From: Carnegiea gigantea
Taxonomy: Eukaryota > Streptophyta > Magnoliopsida > Caryophyllales > Cactaceae
Reading direction: 5' to 3'
DNA length: 64,000 bases
NCBI GenBank assembly: GCA_029747015.1
Contig: JAKOGI010000442.1
Location: 452,501 to 516,500, forward strand
In this document: positions 35,201 through 46,341 of the stretch, in pieces
How the letters are laid out: the number at the start of each line of letters is the position of its first letter
Numbering within the stretch: the stretch's first letter is position 1
Position numbers and translations under genes: made by a program
The notes under the pieces: model-generated
Told to the model about the DNA's origin: nothing
Databases searched by the model: none
Seen by the model: the letters and a program-made list of their open reading frames with translations, nothing else

Positions 35201-35875
35201 ATTCATGCGGTGATGGATACCACATATATTGACCCTAGATTTATGGCCCGAGAAAAGACGTTGAAGAGTTTTGTGTTTGCCAGGCATCGACCAACTTTCA
35301 CCCTCCCTAGATGGTTTCATGTTCTTAATGTTAATCCACCGATGGTAAGGTCGCAAGCGCACGATGACATTGTAGCAAATCAAGGTTGTCTCCTACTTGG
35401 ACTAGGTTGGTATGTTGGGCTTTATCCCCTTATGATAGGCTAAGAGAATCAAAATTTGAGATGGAAACCAAACTAATCTATTATCTAATGCAATGGATAA
35501 ATAATCAAGGAATTATGCAAAACAAGCAATATCTCAATTCATATATCAATCAAGCACTTCTTCCTCAATGGGTTATCTTAAAACTGATAATCGAAGTTTC
35601 ATAACCCTCTTTCAAGGTGAAGTAAAGACCTAAATCTAACCAATTACCATTTCTCGAGGGCTCTTGATTTGCTTAGATTCATTGGTAGGTGTGTCGATCG
35701 GTAATTCTCTCTCAGAACATCACACAATCAAGTTAATCCTAGGGTTGAAGTAATGAATTTCATCATATAGTTCTTCATCCAATACCCAAAACATGTAAGA
35801 AAGTGATAAATTTCTTATAAGACAATAAACATCTAAGATTCGATAAAACAATCCAACAATTCTAAAGTACTCAAA
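35201..35875 (-). mobile_element. Probable LTR remnant of element F
   Basis: Non-coding. From about 35345 it reads GGTCGCAAGCGCACGATGAC, reminiscent of the CCGCAAGCGTACAAC stretch near the 3' end of the D LTR on its own strand. That is where the 3' LTR of the minus-strand element F is expected, directly after its truncated pol. There is no second copy in the window and no clean terminus, so the call is by position and resemblance only. Confidence 0.35.
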
Positions 35876-36310
35876 GAGATGAGCGTTGGCCAATAGAAAC
35901 CTACTTGGAGTACTTTCACAATCGTTTTATCTGGTCCAAAGTGGCTCCCATACGTTGAAGCATGGCAATGGTGCAAGACACTACAGACCTCATCTTCAAG
36001 CAAGCATCTTTTATAAATCCCATCTCCATAAAGCTTATAAATGAAAGGTTCTTCACACACATAGTATTTGGCATCGGTAAAAAACTTCTTTCTTTGTTGG
36101 TAGGACAATCCTGGAGGTAACACTTCGCACACCTTGAAGTCAACCAAATCATCATACCATGGGGTAGCTTGTTGGGATATAGCGAAGAGCTGCTTACCGG
36201 GCAAGGAGTCATCAATGGGGGGCTCTTCACTGAGAGTGGCCTCAGGGCCTAGGAGAGATAGATGATCGACAACCACATTTGCCAACCGGCCTTACCTTTG
36301 ATCTACAAAT
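35876..36310 (-). pseudogene. Element F integrase N-terminal part (truncated)
   Basis: Minus strand 36285-35833 opens with ANVVVDHLSLLGPEAT, the end of RNase H. It runs through the linker (PWYDDLVDFKVCEVLPPG) into the zinc-binding domain: YKRCLLEDEVCSVLHHCHAS, then YGSHFGPDKTIVKVLQVGFY. This is the Athila order. The CxxC pair and the whole catalytic core are absent because element sequence ends at about 35880. Confidence 0.85.
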
Positions 36311-37488
36311 CAAACTCTTGAAGAATGAGGACCCATCGAATGAGTCGGGGTTTGGAGTCAGAACTTTTCATTAAATGTTTCAGAGCGGCATGATCTGCAA
36401 AAACGATGACCTTAGAATTAATCAAGTAGGATTAAAATTTTTCCAATGCAAAGCCAACCGCTAAGAATTCCTTCTCTATCGTGGCATAATTCACTTGAGC
36501 CCCGTTAAGAGTGCGGCTTGAACAGTATATGGCATTTGGCTTATTGTCCTTTCGTTGGCCTAGAATGGCACACACTACATAGTCACTTGCATCCCACAAT
36601 ACTTTAAAGGGTAGCTCCTAACCTGGAGCTTACATTACTGGGGTGGTGATTGATGCCTCTTTTAACATGTGAAAAGCACTCAAGCATTCTTCATTAAACT
36701 CAAAAGGCACATCCTTGATAAGCAATTGGGTGAGAAGTTTTATAATTTTTGAAAATCCTTTATGAACCGTAGGTAAAAACTGACGTGTTCGAGAAAATTC
36801 CTCACACCCTTTACGGAAGTTGGTGGCAAAAAATTCTCAATCACCTCCATCTTTTCTTTTTCAACTTCAATGCCTTTGTTATAGACAACATGACCAGGGA
36901 CAACCCCCTCTTACACTATAAAATGACATTTCTCCCAATTCAAGATTAAATTCACGTCTTCGCATCTTTATAAAACCTAAGATAAGTTATTCAAGCAATG
37001 GTCATATGTTAGACCATATACAGAAAAATAATCCACAAAGACTTCCATTATATCCTCAATAAAAGCAGAAAAAATAGCCACCATACAATGTTGAAATGTG
37101 ATAGGGGCGTTGCATATCCCAAATGGCATCCTTCTATAAGCATATGTACCATAAGGACAAGCAAAAGCAGTCTTCTCTTGATTATTAGGATGGATAAGGA
37201 TTTGAAAGAATCTCGAATATCCATCTAAATAGCAAACATATGAGTTCTTAGCTAACCATTCAAGCATTTGGTCAATTAAGGGGAGGGGAAAATGATCTTT
37301 ATGGGTGGCCTTATTCAATTTCCAATAATCAATGCACATACGCTAGCCTGTGACAGTCCTAGTAGGGATTAGCTCATTATTCTCATTTTTAACAATAGTC
37401 ATCCCTCCTTTCTTTGGTACAACTTAGACCGGGCTTACCCACGCACTATCAGAGATAGGGGAGATAAAGCCATCTTTAAGCAACTTTA
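36311..37488 (-). pseudogene. Element F reverse transcriptase and RNase H (broken)
   Basis: Athila-like pol. The start near 37480 reads KVKLLKDGFISPISDSAW, then WVSPV and a VVPKKGGMTIVKNEN stretch. The open part 37339-36977 has MCIDYWKLNKATHKDHF, CYLDGYSRFFQILIHP and MPFGICNAPITF. The catalytic box reads FVDYFSVYG: the second Asp of the FVDD form is Tyr, so the enzyme is dead. RNase H follows with [19 protein letters not shown] (about 36370-36420). Many stops. Upstream protease and gag are not present; instead the 514-bp repeat R1 begins. Confidence 0.88.
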
Positions 37489-38002
37489 CCTTTTCCTATA
37501 GTTTAACTTCTGTAGATAGTCGTTTTTCACCAAAATAAGCAGGCTCAAAGTTGTGAACCGTCACTCTCGCTATTTTGATGAACCCAACATCTAGGTTTCC
37601 TTCTTTTCACTCTTTCTTTTCTATTTTTCCTTTCTATCTAGCCCTTGTTAACCCGAAGGAGCTTGCTTACCGAATGGCCTCATGCTCTATAAGGTAAGAT
37701 CTTCTCCACTTAATTTATTTTTCACAATCTAATGAGTATGGCTCGACCATAAACACCCATGGCCTGATTCAACATAATAAGAGAAATTATTTATACCGTC
37801 TCCTTAGAACCTCTTATGAATATCTTGGAGCTAAAGCCCATCCATAGTCATTTCTAGGTGCTGTTAAAGTTTGTTTTAGCCTCATAATAAGGGTGGACGT
37901 TATCGACCCAACCACATTATAGAATCTTGAATATCTAAAAGAGTTCCCCCTACACACTTCCAGAGTTTTCAATACTTGCTATCACCTAGATTGAGGCATA
38001 TT
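37489..38002. repeat. 514-bp dispersed repeat, copy R1
   Basis: Runs from CCTTTTCCTATAGTTTA to GATTGAGGCATATT and matches 57917-58430 at the same length, with substitutions at roughly one base in fifteen by eye. No terminal inverted repeat and no recognisable protein. On the minus strand it contains GGTATAAATAATTT, a possible TATA box. R1 abuts F reverse transcriptase on one side and H unit 1 on the other. Origin unknown. Confidence 0.9.
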
Positions 38003-38234
38003 TTTGGGATGTAAACCCTTGTACTCCAGGCGTGTAGCTCACAGAGTTGTGATCTCTGGTGTGTCATCGTTGAGCTTGATTTGATATCCTTTTGTACTTC
38101 TATTCAATGCAAAGGATTTGATGTAAGGCTTTAAGCCTGAAAAATAGCCAGTTTGCAAGCGAAAATCTGTCCGTTACACCCCAGGAATTCAAGAATCACT
38201 AACACTCCTAGCCCTAGGGTTGGGGGTTGTTACA
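38001..38234 (+). mobile_element. A-related LTR tail at the start of H unit 1
   Basis: Starts TTTTTGGGATGTAAACCC and ends GGGGGTTGTTACA. It matches, in the same order, the last few hundred bases of the element A LTR read on its own strand: GCGAAAATCTGTCCGTT against GCGAAATTCTGTCCGTT, then CACTAACACTCCTAGCCC against the A end. It is therefore the 3' end of an LTR from a relative of A. No initiator-Met primer site follows it. An equivalent copy is at 46106-46341. Confidence 0.75.
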
Positions 38235-39535
38235 AATGTGTCCTATGAAAGGCCCTTAACTTACTTTGAGGTTAAACGCATAGGGAAAACCAGGTATGGG
38301 AGGAATGCACAAGTTTGATCAACTTAATAGTTTTGATCAGTGCACAAGGACCGACCTTGAAGTAACTTTTGTTCATGATCAACATGATTTAAGCAAGGGT
38401 TTCCTATCCTGACTTTAAGGTTAGGACGATATCTTTCATATGAAATAAGTTTCAAGTGGATTAGAGGCCATTGGGTTATTCAAAACTATTAGACAAGTCA
38501 ATGTCTGCAAATTGGGCAGAATCCTAATGCACAAGGTCTAAGTTTAGTCCACTTGCAGCCTATGCATTCCATCAGATAGCAAAGTTTTGATTAGACTATG
38601 CATTCCAATGACCCAAGTTGTAGCACATTTGGAGACCATTTGGTTAATGAAATTCAACTTAGAAGTCTGATGGCACAGACTGTCCAAGTCAGCGGGTACC
38701 TGCAACTTTGAGCATATGCTACCTCATCATATAGGTGTCATTTTGTGTAGGCAACTCCTTCAATATGCTTCAATAATTACAAATATATTTTCTTCTATAA
38801 CCAAAGAATTTCATATAAGCGAGCTATATGGGGGGGTTCTTGATGTAGTATCCCCTAAATTATCGGACTTTAGAGAGGCTTATTCTGCTATACATAAGTT
38901 TGAAGCCATTGACTGCCGATTATTCCATAGAAGAGAAACCAAGGACACTTTAGAGAGGTATTGTGCTTCAATCCATTGCAATTCAAGACTTACTTAAATT
39001 GCCCAAACTCTTGTAAGCAGTCCATTGACCCCACCTCCATTTGTGAAGTAGACATTACTCTTGAAAATATTTCACTGTACCTTTTGGTAACATATCATCT
39101 GCCATTGTCCTTGTTGGATTATCAACTATTGGATACTCCTCACTTTGATCAGGGGCTTCATCTTTTTGTCTTCATGACATCTCCCCATCCAGTTGCATCG
39201 TCATTCACTCTCATATTACATCTTGATTAGTTCTGGTCACCTCTTCCTATTTTCAAGAGCCCAATTGCTACTAGTAGCTGATTTATAATTGGGTTGCACC
39301 CACGTCAATAGACGATACTTTTGTCACACGCTTGTATTGAAGGTAGATCTTAACCACGCTTTGTATGGGGGTTGATTATTATCAAACTTGTGGAATTCAT
39401 TGCTAAGGGAAACGCGATGTGTCTACCTTTTGGCTAATTCAATCCAAGTTCCCTGTGGAAGACCACTTACATAAAGCTTAAGTTTGACAATCAAAATTTT
39501 TACCATACATTTGGATTACGTCAGTGAGAAATTTT
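38235..39535 (+). mobile_element. Unassigned segment inside H unit 1
   Basis: 1.3 kb between the A-related LTR tail and H gag, found also in unit 2 (46342-47640). It shows no retroelement domain. It holds a small frame (38716-38997) and an overlapping one (38961-39230), both kept in the other copy. A GTGTAGGCAACTCC stretch at about 38746-38759 (GTGCAGGCAACTCC in unit 2) resembles a splice acceptor. It could be captured host DNA or the interior of an A-related element; I cannot tell which. Confidence 0.6.
38716..38997 (+). pseudogene. Small conserved frame of unknown function, unit 1 copy
   Basis: Open stretch of 93 codons. Its last 54 or so codons (VLDVVSPKLSDFREAYSAI, HKFEAIDCRLFHRRETKD, TLERYCASIHCN) are also open in unit 2 (46852-47103); the N-terminal parts are in different frames. 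In the shared part I count eight base differences, five silent and three changing residues (K/E, A/T, S/L). I recognise no family. An overlapping frame at 38961-39230 continues with NCPNSCKQSIDPTSICEVD, so one longer frameshifted protein is possible. Confidence 0.35.
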
Positions 39536-40014
39536 GATGGATTACTACCCCTTGGAAAAATGCCTTCAGCTGATTCAGACTAAACAACTCTAGAGTGCAA
39601 AGTATGACACAGTGGAACCTGAAAAATACATTCGAGGAATGAGGAAACTTTTCTCCGTAATAGAGGTTCCAGGGGAGAAAAAGGTGAAAATTGGAACATT
39701 TTGTCTAACTGGTGAAACTAATATTTGATGAAATACTGTTAAGAATAGACCCTTAGGGCCTGACTTCATTTGGAGCAGAATTGCGGAAGAACGAACTACA
39801 CCGCTCCGGACTGCAAATGGAAACTAACAAATGCATGTGGTGCGGTAGCCCAGGGCACCTTATTGCTGCCAGTTCTTGAAGACTGAAGGCTGTAGACACG
39901 GGCTCCCATCTCCGAGGTAAGCAGCTGTAGGAAGGTCGTATGTGTTGAGCAAAAAGGATACTGCCACCTCTGGTGCGGTAGTTACTGGAACTCTCCTTTA
40001 AATTTGAAAACATT
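39536..40014 (+). pseudogene. H unit 1 gag remnant
   Basis: Short degenerate Gag. Read in pieces it gives EKCLQLIQTKQL and EPEKYIRGMRKLFSVIEVPG followed by EKKVKIGTFCLTGETN, the middle of a plant gypsy capsid. A nucleocapsid knuckle at 39832-39873 reads CMWCGSPGHLIAAS: the first two Cys and the His of CCHC are kept, the last Cys is Ser. Most of the capsid is missing and several stops are present. Confidence 0.75.
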
Positions 40015-40330
40015 TTGTGTATTGATTGATTCAGTTGTCACTCATTCAATTATATTCACATGATCTGCCTTACAAGTGAACCTTGAGAATAAGGAGGGAG
40101 AAACAAATTATGGAATCAAGTTATTCAACGACTCTAGATTTGAGTGCTTTACATCTCATAAATTTGTTTTAATTACTATTGGTGAGATAGTTTCCTCTGG
40201 AGTTCTGATTCAATTTCACCGGTCAGACTTTGATATCATTTTAGAAATAAGTTGGTTGTGTACTTATGGTGTTAAGATGGATTGTGATGACCCTAAGGTC
40301 ATTTCAAGAGATGAATAAGGGAGAGAAGTA
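40015..40330 (+). pseudogene. H unit 1 protease (degenerate)
   Basis: Gypsy aspartic protease: CVLIDSVVTHSII at 40015-40056, where the active-site Asp is kept but the following Gly is Val. The open stretch 40076-40318 continues with FECFTSHKFVLITIGEIV and FDIILEISWLCTYGVKMDC, matching the flap and the IILGMDWL-type C-terminal motif of the family. It leads toward the reverse transcriptase about 200 bases downstream. Confidence 0.85.
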
Positions 40331-41340
40331 TGTTTCATGATCACAGAGAGGGAAAACCTTGTCCTTTAAATTCTGTTATGGAAACAAGTGAGCTCTTATG
40401 TGAAGGATATGTTGTGTATTGGTGTTATGCTATTAACATTCATCCTAAGGAAGAAAAAGCAGAAGATATCCCTACAGTTTTCGAATTTATAGATGTTTTC
40501 CTGAAGAATTATCAGGAGTGTTCTGCAAAGAGAAATTGATTATGAGATTGAATTCATCCCTTATGCTCAGCCTATCTCTAACGCCCCATTTCGTATAGCT
40601 CCAACAGAGCTTAGAAAACTGAAGATTCAGTTAGATAAGCTATTACAGAAAGTATTTATCAGACCATCCAAATGTTCCTCAGTGGGATGCCCAGTTCTAT
40701 TTGTAAAGAAGAAGAATGGAACCTTGAGGTTATGCATTGATTTCTAGAAGCAGAGCAAGAACACCATCAAAAACAAATACCCATCACCCCAAGTAGATGA
40801 CTAATCAACTGCAGGGAACAGGAGTCTTTTCTAGGATTGATTTGAGGTCAAGATACCATCAACTTAAGATTATACCTAAAGACATTGCCAAAACCACACT
40901 ACGGACGATGTTTGGGTCATGATAAATTCACTGTGATGCCTTTTGGCCTAGTCAATGGCCCCGCAGCCTTTACGGATCTTATGAATAGAGTTTCAGACTA
41001 TATCTAGACAAGTTGTGGAAGTGTTCATAAAAGATATCTTGAAATACTCCAAGGATAAAGATGAGCATATTGTTCATTTGAGGATAGTGTTATAGACCTT
41101 GAAGGAACATCGATTACACAGCAAATACAAGAAGCATGAGTATTGTAGGAAGAAATGATATTTTTGGAACACAAGGTTTCAAAGGAAGAGCTTAAGGTTG
41201 ATTTGGAAAAAGGTGAAAGCAGTTACAAAGTGCTCAAGACCCACCAATACACTGAGATTTGAAACTATTTGAGTTTAGTAGGGAATTATCGAGTTCAGGA
41301 AGGATTTGACGAATATTATTCTCCTTAACTAATTTGTTGA
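40331..41340 (+). pseudogene. H unit 1 reverse transcriptase (broken, deleted)
   Basis: Chromovirus-type reverse transcriptase. Visible: [54 protein letters not shown]. The catalytic box at 41024-41035 reads FIKD where FIDD is expected, so a catalytic Asp is Lys. The thumb region follows (HIVHLRIVL, LKEHRLHSKY, then SLVGNYRVQEGF), but the connection to RNase H is shortened. Stops and frame changes are frequent. The same FIKD change occurs in unit 2. Confidence 0.9.
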
Positions 41341-41705
41341 AGAAAGCTATAAAGTTAGTAAGAAGATTAAACTAGTGGCTTATGCCTCCCAACATCTCAA
41401 CCCTTATGAGAAGGATTACCTAACCATGATATGGAGTTAGCCGCTATAGTTTTTGCAGTGAAAATTTGGAGACACTACTTATATAGAGTACCATGCAAAA
41501 TCAATACTGGTCATCAAAGCTTGAAGGACATCTTCTCTCAAAAGAAGCTCAGTCGATATGAAACATCAGTTATGGCAGATCCAATGTCAATCAAGAAAGA
41601 GAAATATTGTGGCAGATGCCTAAATAGGAAGGCACAACATACCTTGAATAGTGTAGTAGCTATTCAACTGAATCTCTTGAGAGAACTTGAGGACTTGGAC
41701 ATTTA
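41341..41705 (+). pseudogene. H unit 1 RNase H
   Basis: The piece before 41431 reads VAYASQHLNPYEKDYLT. The open stretch 41431-41706 follows with MELAAIVFAVKIWRHYLYRV, then INTGHQSLKDIFSQKKLS, where the catalytic Asp of TDH is Gly (unit 2 keeps TDH). ADA near 41615 and the QHTLNSVVAIQLN stretch mark the end of the domain. Inactive. Confidence 0.85.
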
Positions 41706-42350
41706 ATTAGTGTCGCACAGGAAGGCGAATGCTCAAATGCCGACACTTGCCTTACAGTCCTCCCTAATGGAGGAACTTAGAGTAAATCGGGATAGAGATC
41801 CTGAGTTCCAAAGAATAAAGCGAAATCTTGAGAAGGGTATTCAATTTCAACGGACTTTATCATGGAATTCCTTCAGATATAGTGTCTGATAACTATTAGA
41901 GATTTCAAGCCTATTTTGGTAAGTACTTCAAAGAGCATTTGGAACTATATTGCACTTTAGCAGTTCTTATCATTCTGAAACGGATGGGCAAGCATCTAAA
42001 AATATCAATGGATTAACTCTTCCAAGTTGGAGCTTGTAGTACTTCACGACCTACAACCAACATTTGTATTTGAAAAAAGTTTGGAACTCCCAGCAATCAA
42101 CGTTGTGATAGCACTAGCAGAGAATCCTTTACTAAACATCAGGATAAAATGACGGCCGACATTGACAACAAAATCATCTTTTGAGTCATGAAGATCTTTT
42201 TCAGCATTCAATAAGGCGGCATATCTCAGAAGACTCTTGAAAGCATACCATTGGAACCGACAGAAAACCTATATCGATAAAAGAAGGAGATTCCTAAAAT
42301 TTCCGGTCTCACCAACTAAGGGTGTAAGGAGGTTACACTGCGACCTAAAT
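41706..42350 (+). pseudogene. H unit 1 integrase (large deletion)
   Basis: Starts with the pre-integrase stretch (LQSSLMEELRVNRDRDPEF, then KRNLEKGIQFQ). It then jumps to YHGIPSDIVSDNY, which carries the second catalytic Asp, then FQAYFGKYFKEHLELY. The zinc-binding domain and first catalytic Asp, normally between these points, are missing. C-terminal pieces such as RRFLKFPVSPTKGVRR (about 42290) and RPKLRTRSFGPHQFI are present. The same deletion is in unit 2. Confidence 0.8.
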
Positions 42351-42439
42351 TGAGGACAAGATCTTTTGGACCGCATCAGTTCATTAAAAGGTCAAATTTC
42401 ATAACTTGTCTACCAGATCTGCCTATATAACTCAAACAC

Positions 42440-42715
42440 GTACATAACGTGCACCTTACCTCGCAATTCAGTCGATACATTTTAGATCATGACTGTGCTG
42501 TCATAATCAAATCTATTGCAGTCATTGGGGGTTTTGTCTTTTCAAGAGCACCCAGTTTAGATGTACATCACAGGATTAAGCAGTTAAGCATTAAGCAGAT
42601 ATCTTTAACCAAATTACTTTTGGCAAATGATACCTCCTCAGAAGCTACTTGACAAACTGAGAAGCAAGTGAAAGCCAAGTACCCATACTTATTTGAAATA
42701 ACCTTACATGTTTAG
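42440..42715 (+). pseudogene. H unit 1 integrase end and chromodomain remnant
   Basis: After VHLTSQFSRYILDHD the frame reads IKQLSIKQISLTKLLLAND, then SSEAT, a stop, and KYPYLFE near 42690. This is the layout of the C-terminal chromodomain of plant chromoviruses, which directs integration to modified histones in active relatives. The frame ends in KFISFEDETL a few bases before the polypurine tract. Aromatic-cage residues cannot be judged because of the stop. Confidence 0.8.
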
Positions 42716-42746
42716 ACAAAGTTCATAAGTTTCGAGGACGAAACTC

Positions 42747-42762
42747 TTTAAGGGGGGAAGGC
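42747..42762 (+). other. H unit 1 polypurine tract
   Basis: TTTAAGGGGGGAAGGC directly before the TGTAATAG start of the middle H LTR. It shows that this LTR serves as the 3' LTR of unit 1. Confidence 0.92.
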
Positions 42763-45700
42763 TGTAATAGCCCGACCCTAAATCATGTTTATTTATTTAA
42801 CTAAGCCATGTTATTAATTTTTTACATTTATTTATCTCATTTAATCATCCCGGTTGGGAGAATTCATTTGGGGCTCCACTTTGTAATTCGAGTTTCATTT
42901 ACCGAAAATAATTTTTTAGAGAAATTGATATTAGGCCTCGATACTTATGGGTTAGAAGATTAAATTATTTTTCATGGCATTACAAAAATTTAATTTTGAG
43001 CTTTGAAAACAAAAAAAAAAAAATTAATCACTGACGGTTTTGCTTTCTTTTCAAACCCGAGGTCATTCAAGGCCAATTTCGGCCCAAGGTTGAAGCCTAA
43101 CAAATTGTATCACTAACCTAGCTAATTAACCATGGTTTAAGCTTAACCATCGTTACTTTTGAGGATAAATTCTCAGCCAAGTGCTTGAGATCAATTTGCA
43201 ACCAAGTAATCAAGCTCTCCTTTTCTCTCTTTTTACCTCTCTCTTCCTCTCAACCTCCATGGCAGCCACCACCAGCCCCCCTAGCTGCTGTTCCGGCCTG
43301 CTGCCGCCACTTCTAGCCACCAGCCACTGGTTAGCCACCACCCCAACCACCAGCAGCCACCCCCACAACTCTCACAAGCATCAAACACCACCTCCATCCT
43401 CTTGTATTCAAGCTCAAGTGAGGTAAATGCTAGTCTCATCAAGTTTAATTTAGATTTTTATGTTGGATTTAATCATGTTATATTGATTTAAACAAGTATT
43501 ATTTTGATGTTTTGGTTGTTGATTATGCTTGAAAGCAAGTGATGTTTGAAGTTGTTCATGATCATGCAAGTTTAGGTGGTGGTGATAGATTTTGATTGTT
43601 TTAAATGAGATTTTGTGATCTTTGGTGTTGATAATAAGTACAAAGATGTTTATGGTGATTCATATATATTAAAGGGTGATTTTAATGGGTGGTTATGTAA
43701 AGAAAAGATTGAAAAATGTTATTATTGAGCAGTAAACAGACTTGAAACAGGGGTTAGTTCGGGAGCAAATTGGTATTAATTGGCACATCAAAAATTTATG
43801 AATTTTGATGTAGTGATATCTTGATGAGGTAAATTTCAATAGGCTTTTGAAATACTCAATTTTGGGTTGTGTGGACAATGCTATGACCAATTTACTAAGG
43901 ACTACACAGAAGACATCGAAACTGGGAGCATTTGTGAACAAGGGAATTTACGGAAAACCTGGTATTGATTGGGTCATTGAAAAGTTATGATTTTTGGTAT
44001 GTAGATATAGAAATGCGTTATCTTTCAAATGCCTTTTGAATCACCTTAATCTGAGGTCTGTGGAAAACGTTATGGTCGTTTTACTACGACTACGCAGATT
44101 GAACTGAAATTGTGCACGTCTGTGTTCTACCCTAATTTTTGGAACCTTACTATATGAATCATGCTTTGTGTCCTAAATAAACATTTTATTAGACATTATG
44201 AGCTTTCCATATTGGGGTTTTACATCTTAGTTGGAGGTCAGGAGTGAAAGATATGGATTTTCCAATGCAAACCATCAAATGATAACATGAGTGAATACAA
44301 AAATTGTGACATTTGGAAATATTATCATAAGTTTCTATATAATTATGGGTATTGCAAGAAAATTACAAAGTATAGTGAGTTCAACAAGCTTGATTATGTA
44401 CAGAAGCTCACTTGGGTTGAAAACTGAGTTAAATAAGTATGAAAATAAAATTTGGGAAGTGAGCAGAGTAATAATTCAAAATCAGTGTCCTTTGAACCAA
44501 GTCAGAGTGTTATATGAGCTTTTATGAACCTCACAGCATTAAACCATTTATCATCCATTTTAGAAGTATTAAACCTTCTATTATCCATTTCAGAAGTATT
44601 ATAGTTTCCATTATCCATTTCAGAAACATCAGAAACTCATATTTCGTTTATTTCAATTGAAATCTTTTTATTATCAGCTCAATCATTCCAATGTGATCTA
44701 TTTTGTTACAATTTGTAGTCTCTCAAGTTCAAAAACCCTAACTGATTTATTTTTTTATATCATCTTGGTTTAACTTGCCTTATATTGAATCATTGGAATT
44801 ATAGAAGCCTTTTAATTAATCAATTTCCACTAAAATTATAAATTATGTCAGTAAACATGGTTTACTAGCTACATTTATCTATAATTATATTTCTTAAACA
44901 GAAATGGGGCCTAGTCCATCGTTTCCATTGTGCATAAATATTATCAAGCGAAATATCATTTTAAAGACTTCAGGCACGTCCATTGCCTGTATCTTTAGAA
45001 ATCAGAGTTCATTTATTAAAGTATCATGTTTGATAAGTACATCAATGAATCAGTTTACACATATCAGTTAATTAGTGATCCAATCAGTTATCATCTATAG
45101 GGCATTCATCCTTCAGTTACCCGTGCGGCTTCAGGCTAGGTCCCCGATTGACTTGACAGGTGTACACCTATCCATAGATCGTAACAGTATCAAGGGGTTC
45201 ACTATCAGATAATAAGTAGCAATGCAATTTTACGTTCATCTCATTCACTATTTTAACTTAAATTGAATTGCAGAGTGGCCGCCCAAACAATTTATTCAGA
45301 GATCATTTAACAATTCAAGAATGCATGTACTGAGCTTCGACTCACAGTTCGAAATCTTTTTCATGTTTTATTTTAGGCAAATGCTCAAAGAATTGCCCTC
45401 ATGCTAACAAATCAGTTGAAGAGAATAAGTGAAGCAAGAAAATCTTGATGGATCAAAAGTCATGCAGTATATGCATACTTTAAAGCTGTATATTGAATTC
45501 TTCAGTGGATAGAGATGCAGATTACATGGTGAATTGTTTTTACTATAGTGTAAAAACCTTATATTGGTTAATAGTTGATTATATATGGATTGATCAGGTG
45601 TGTATGTGTATGTTTGAGGTCATGCTTAACTACGTTATTTATATCACTCATGTTTCAAGCCTTGTCCTTTTTGGACGACGGTAACGGCCCTATCATTGGG

Positions 45701-45774
45701 TTTATCAAATTGTAATTGAGAAATTATTAAGGAGAATACAAACAGTGAATCATGTTTAATTTAGGGGCATTACA
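42763..45774 (+). mobile_element. Element H middle LTR (3.0 kb), shared by two interiors
   Basis: Runs from TGTAATAGCCCGACCC to GGGGCATTACA and pairs with 50850-53834. Unit 1's polypurine tract is on its left and unit 2's primer site on its right, so it acts as 3' LTR for one and 5' LTR for the other. A Pro/Ser/Thr-rich open frame at 43181-43426 recurs in the partner LTR but has no known domain. No other gene. Confidence 0.93.
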
Positions 45775-45778
45775 GATT

Positions 45779-45793
45779 TGGTATCAGAGCCAG
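45779..45793 (+). other. H unit 2 primer-binding site (initiator-Met tRNA)
   Basis: TGGTATCAGAGCCAG four bases after the LTR, the standard plant initiator-Met primer site without change in its core. Confidence 0.95.
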
Positions 45794-46105
45794 TTGAGAT
45801 TTTTTTATGGGATATGGAATATGGAGTTAAGATATTGAGAAAGTTGGCTAGTGAGGAATGAGGACTATTATGATATCCTTGGAGATTTGTGATGCTGGTA
45901 ATGCCTCCTTATCTCACACATATTCTACTCGTATATTCTTCTTTGTCAGATGGATCCATATAATGTGTATATAGTTTGATCTCAAGCATCAGATTCGAGG
46001 GTGATTTTGAACAACAAGTTAAAGGTGTTCCAATGCATTTAGATATGTATAGTCATATGAGCCACCCATCTGAATGGTATGCCAATCTTTTAGCTTGAAT
46101 TATTT
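45794..46105 (+). mobile_element. H unit 2 leader / gag start
   Basis: About 310 bases between the primer site and the inserted A-related LTR tail. This part has no counterpart in unit 1. Possible gag beginnings are seen, such as MDPYNVYI-like reading near 45950 and MHLDMYSHMSHPSEWY near 46035, but no domain can be defined. Confidence 0.55.
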
Positions 46106-46341
46106 ATTTTTGGGATGTAAACCCTTGTACTCCAGGCGTGTAGCCCGCAGAGTTGTGATCTCTGGTGTGTAACCGTTGAGCTTAATTTGATATCCTTTTG
46201 TACTTCTATTCAATGCAGGCCAATTTTATGTAAGGCTTTAAGCTTGGAAAATGGCCAGTTTGCAAGCGAAAATCTGTCCGTTTCACCCCAAGAATTTAAG
46301 AATCACTAACACTCCTAGCCCTAGGATTGGGGGTTGTTACA
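46106..46341 (+). mobile_element. A-related LTR tail in H unit 2
   Basis: Second copy of the segment at 38001-38234, ending GATTGGGGGTTGTTACA. Here it interrupts element H between leader and gag, which shows that it is an insertion or capture within H rather than the H LTR. Confidence 0.75.

Noticed and set aside
34958..35383. 141-codon minus-strand frame
   Set aside because: Runs antisense to E gag and into non-coding DNA; no family motif.
35916..36230. 104-codon minus-strand frame
   Set aside because: Alternative frame of the F integrase sequence; only the other frame gives integrase motifs.
38740..38765. Splice-acceptor-like site (GTGTAG or GTGCAG before GCAACTCC)
   Set aside because: Plausible only if the segment is a captured exon; no donor, branch site or protein match can be shown, so not listed as a feature.
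43181..43426. Pro/Ser/Thr-rich frame repeated at 51261-51470
   Set aside because: Present in both H LTRs because they are copies; in the second it is shorter, with internal deletions, and has no recognisable domain.
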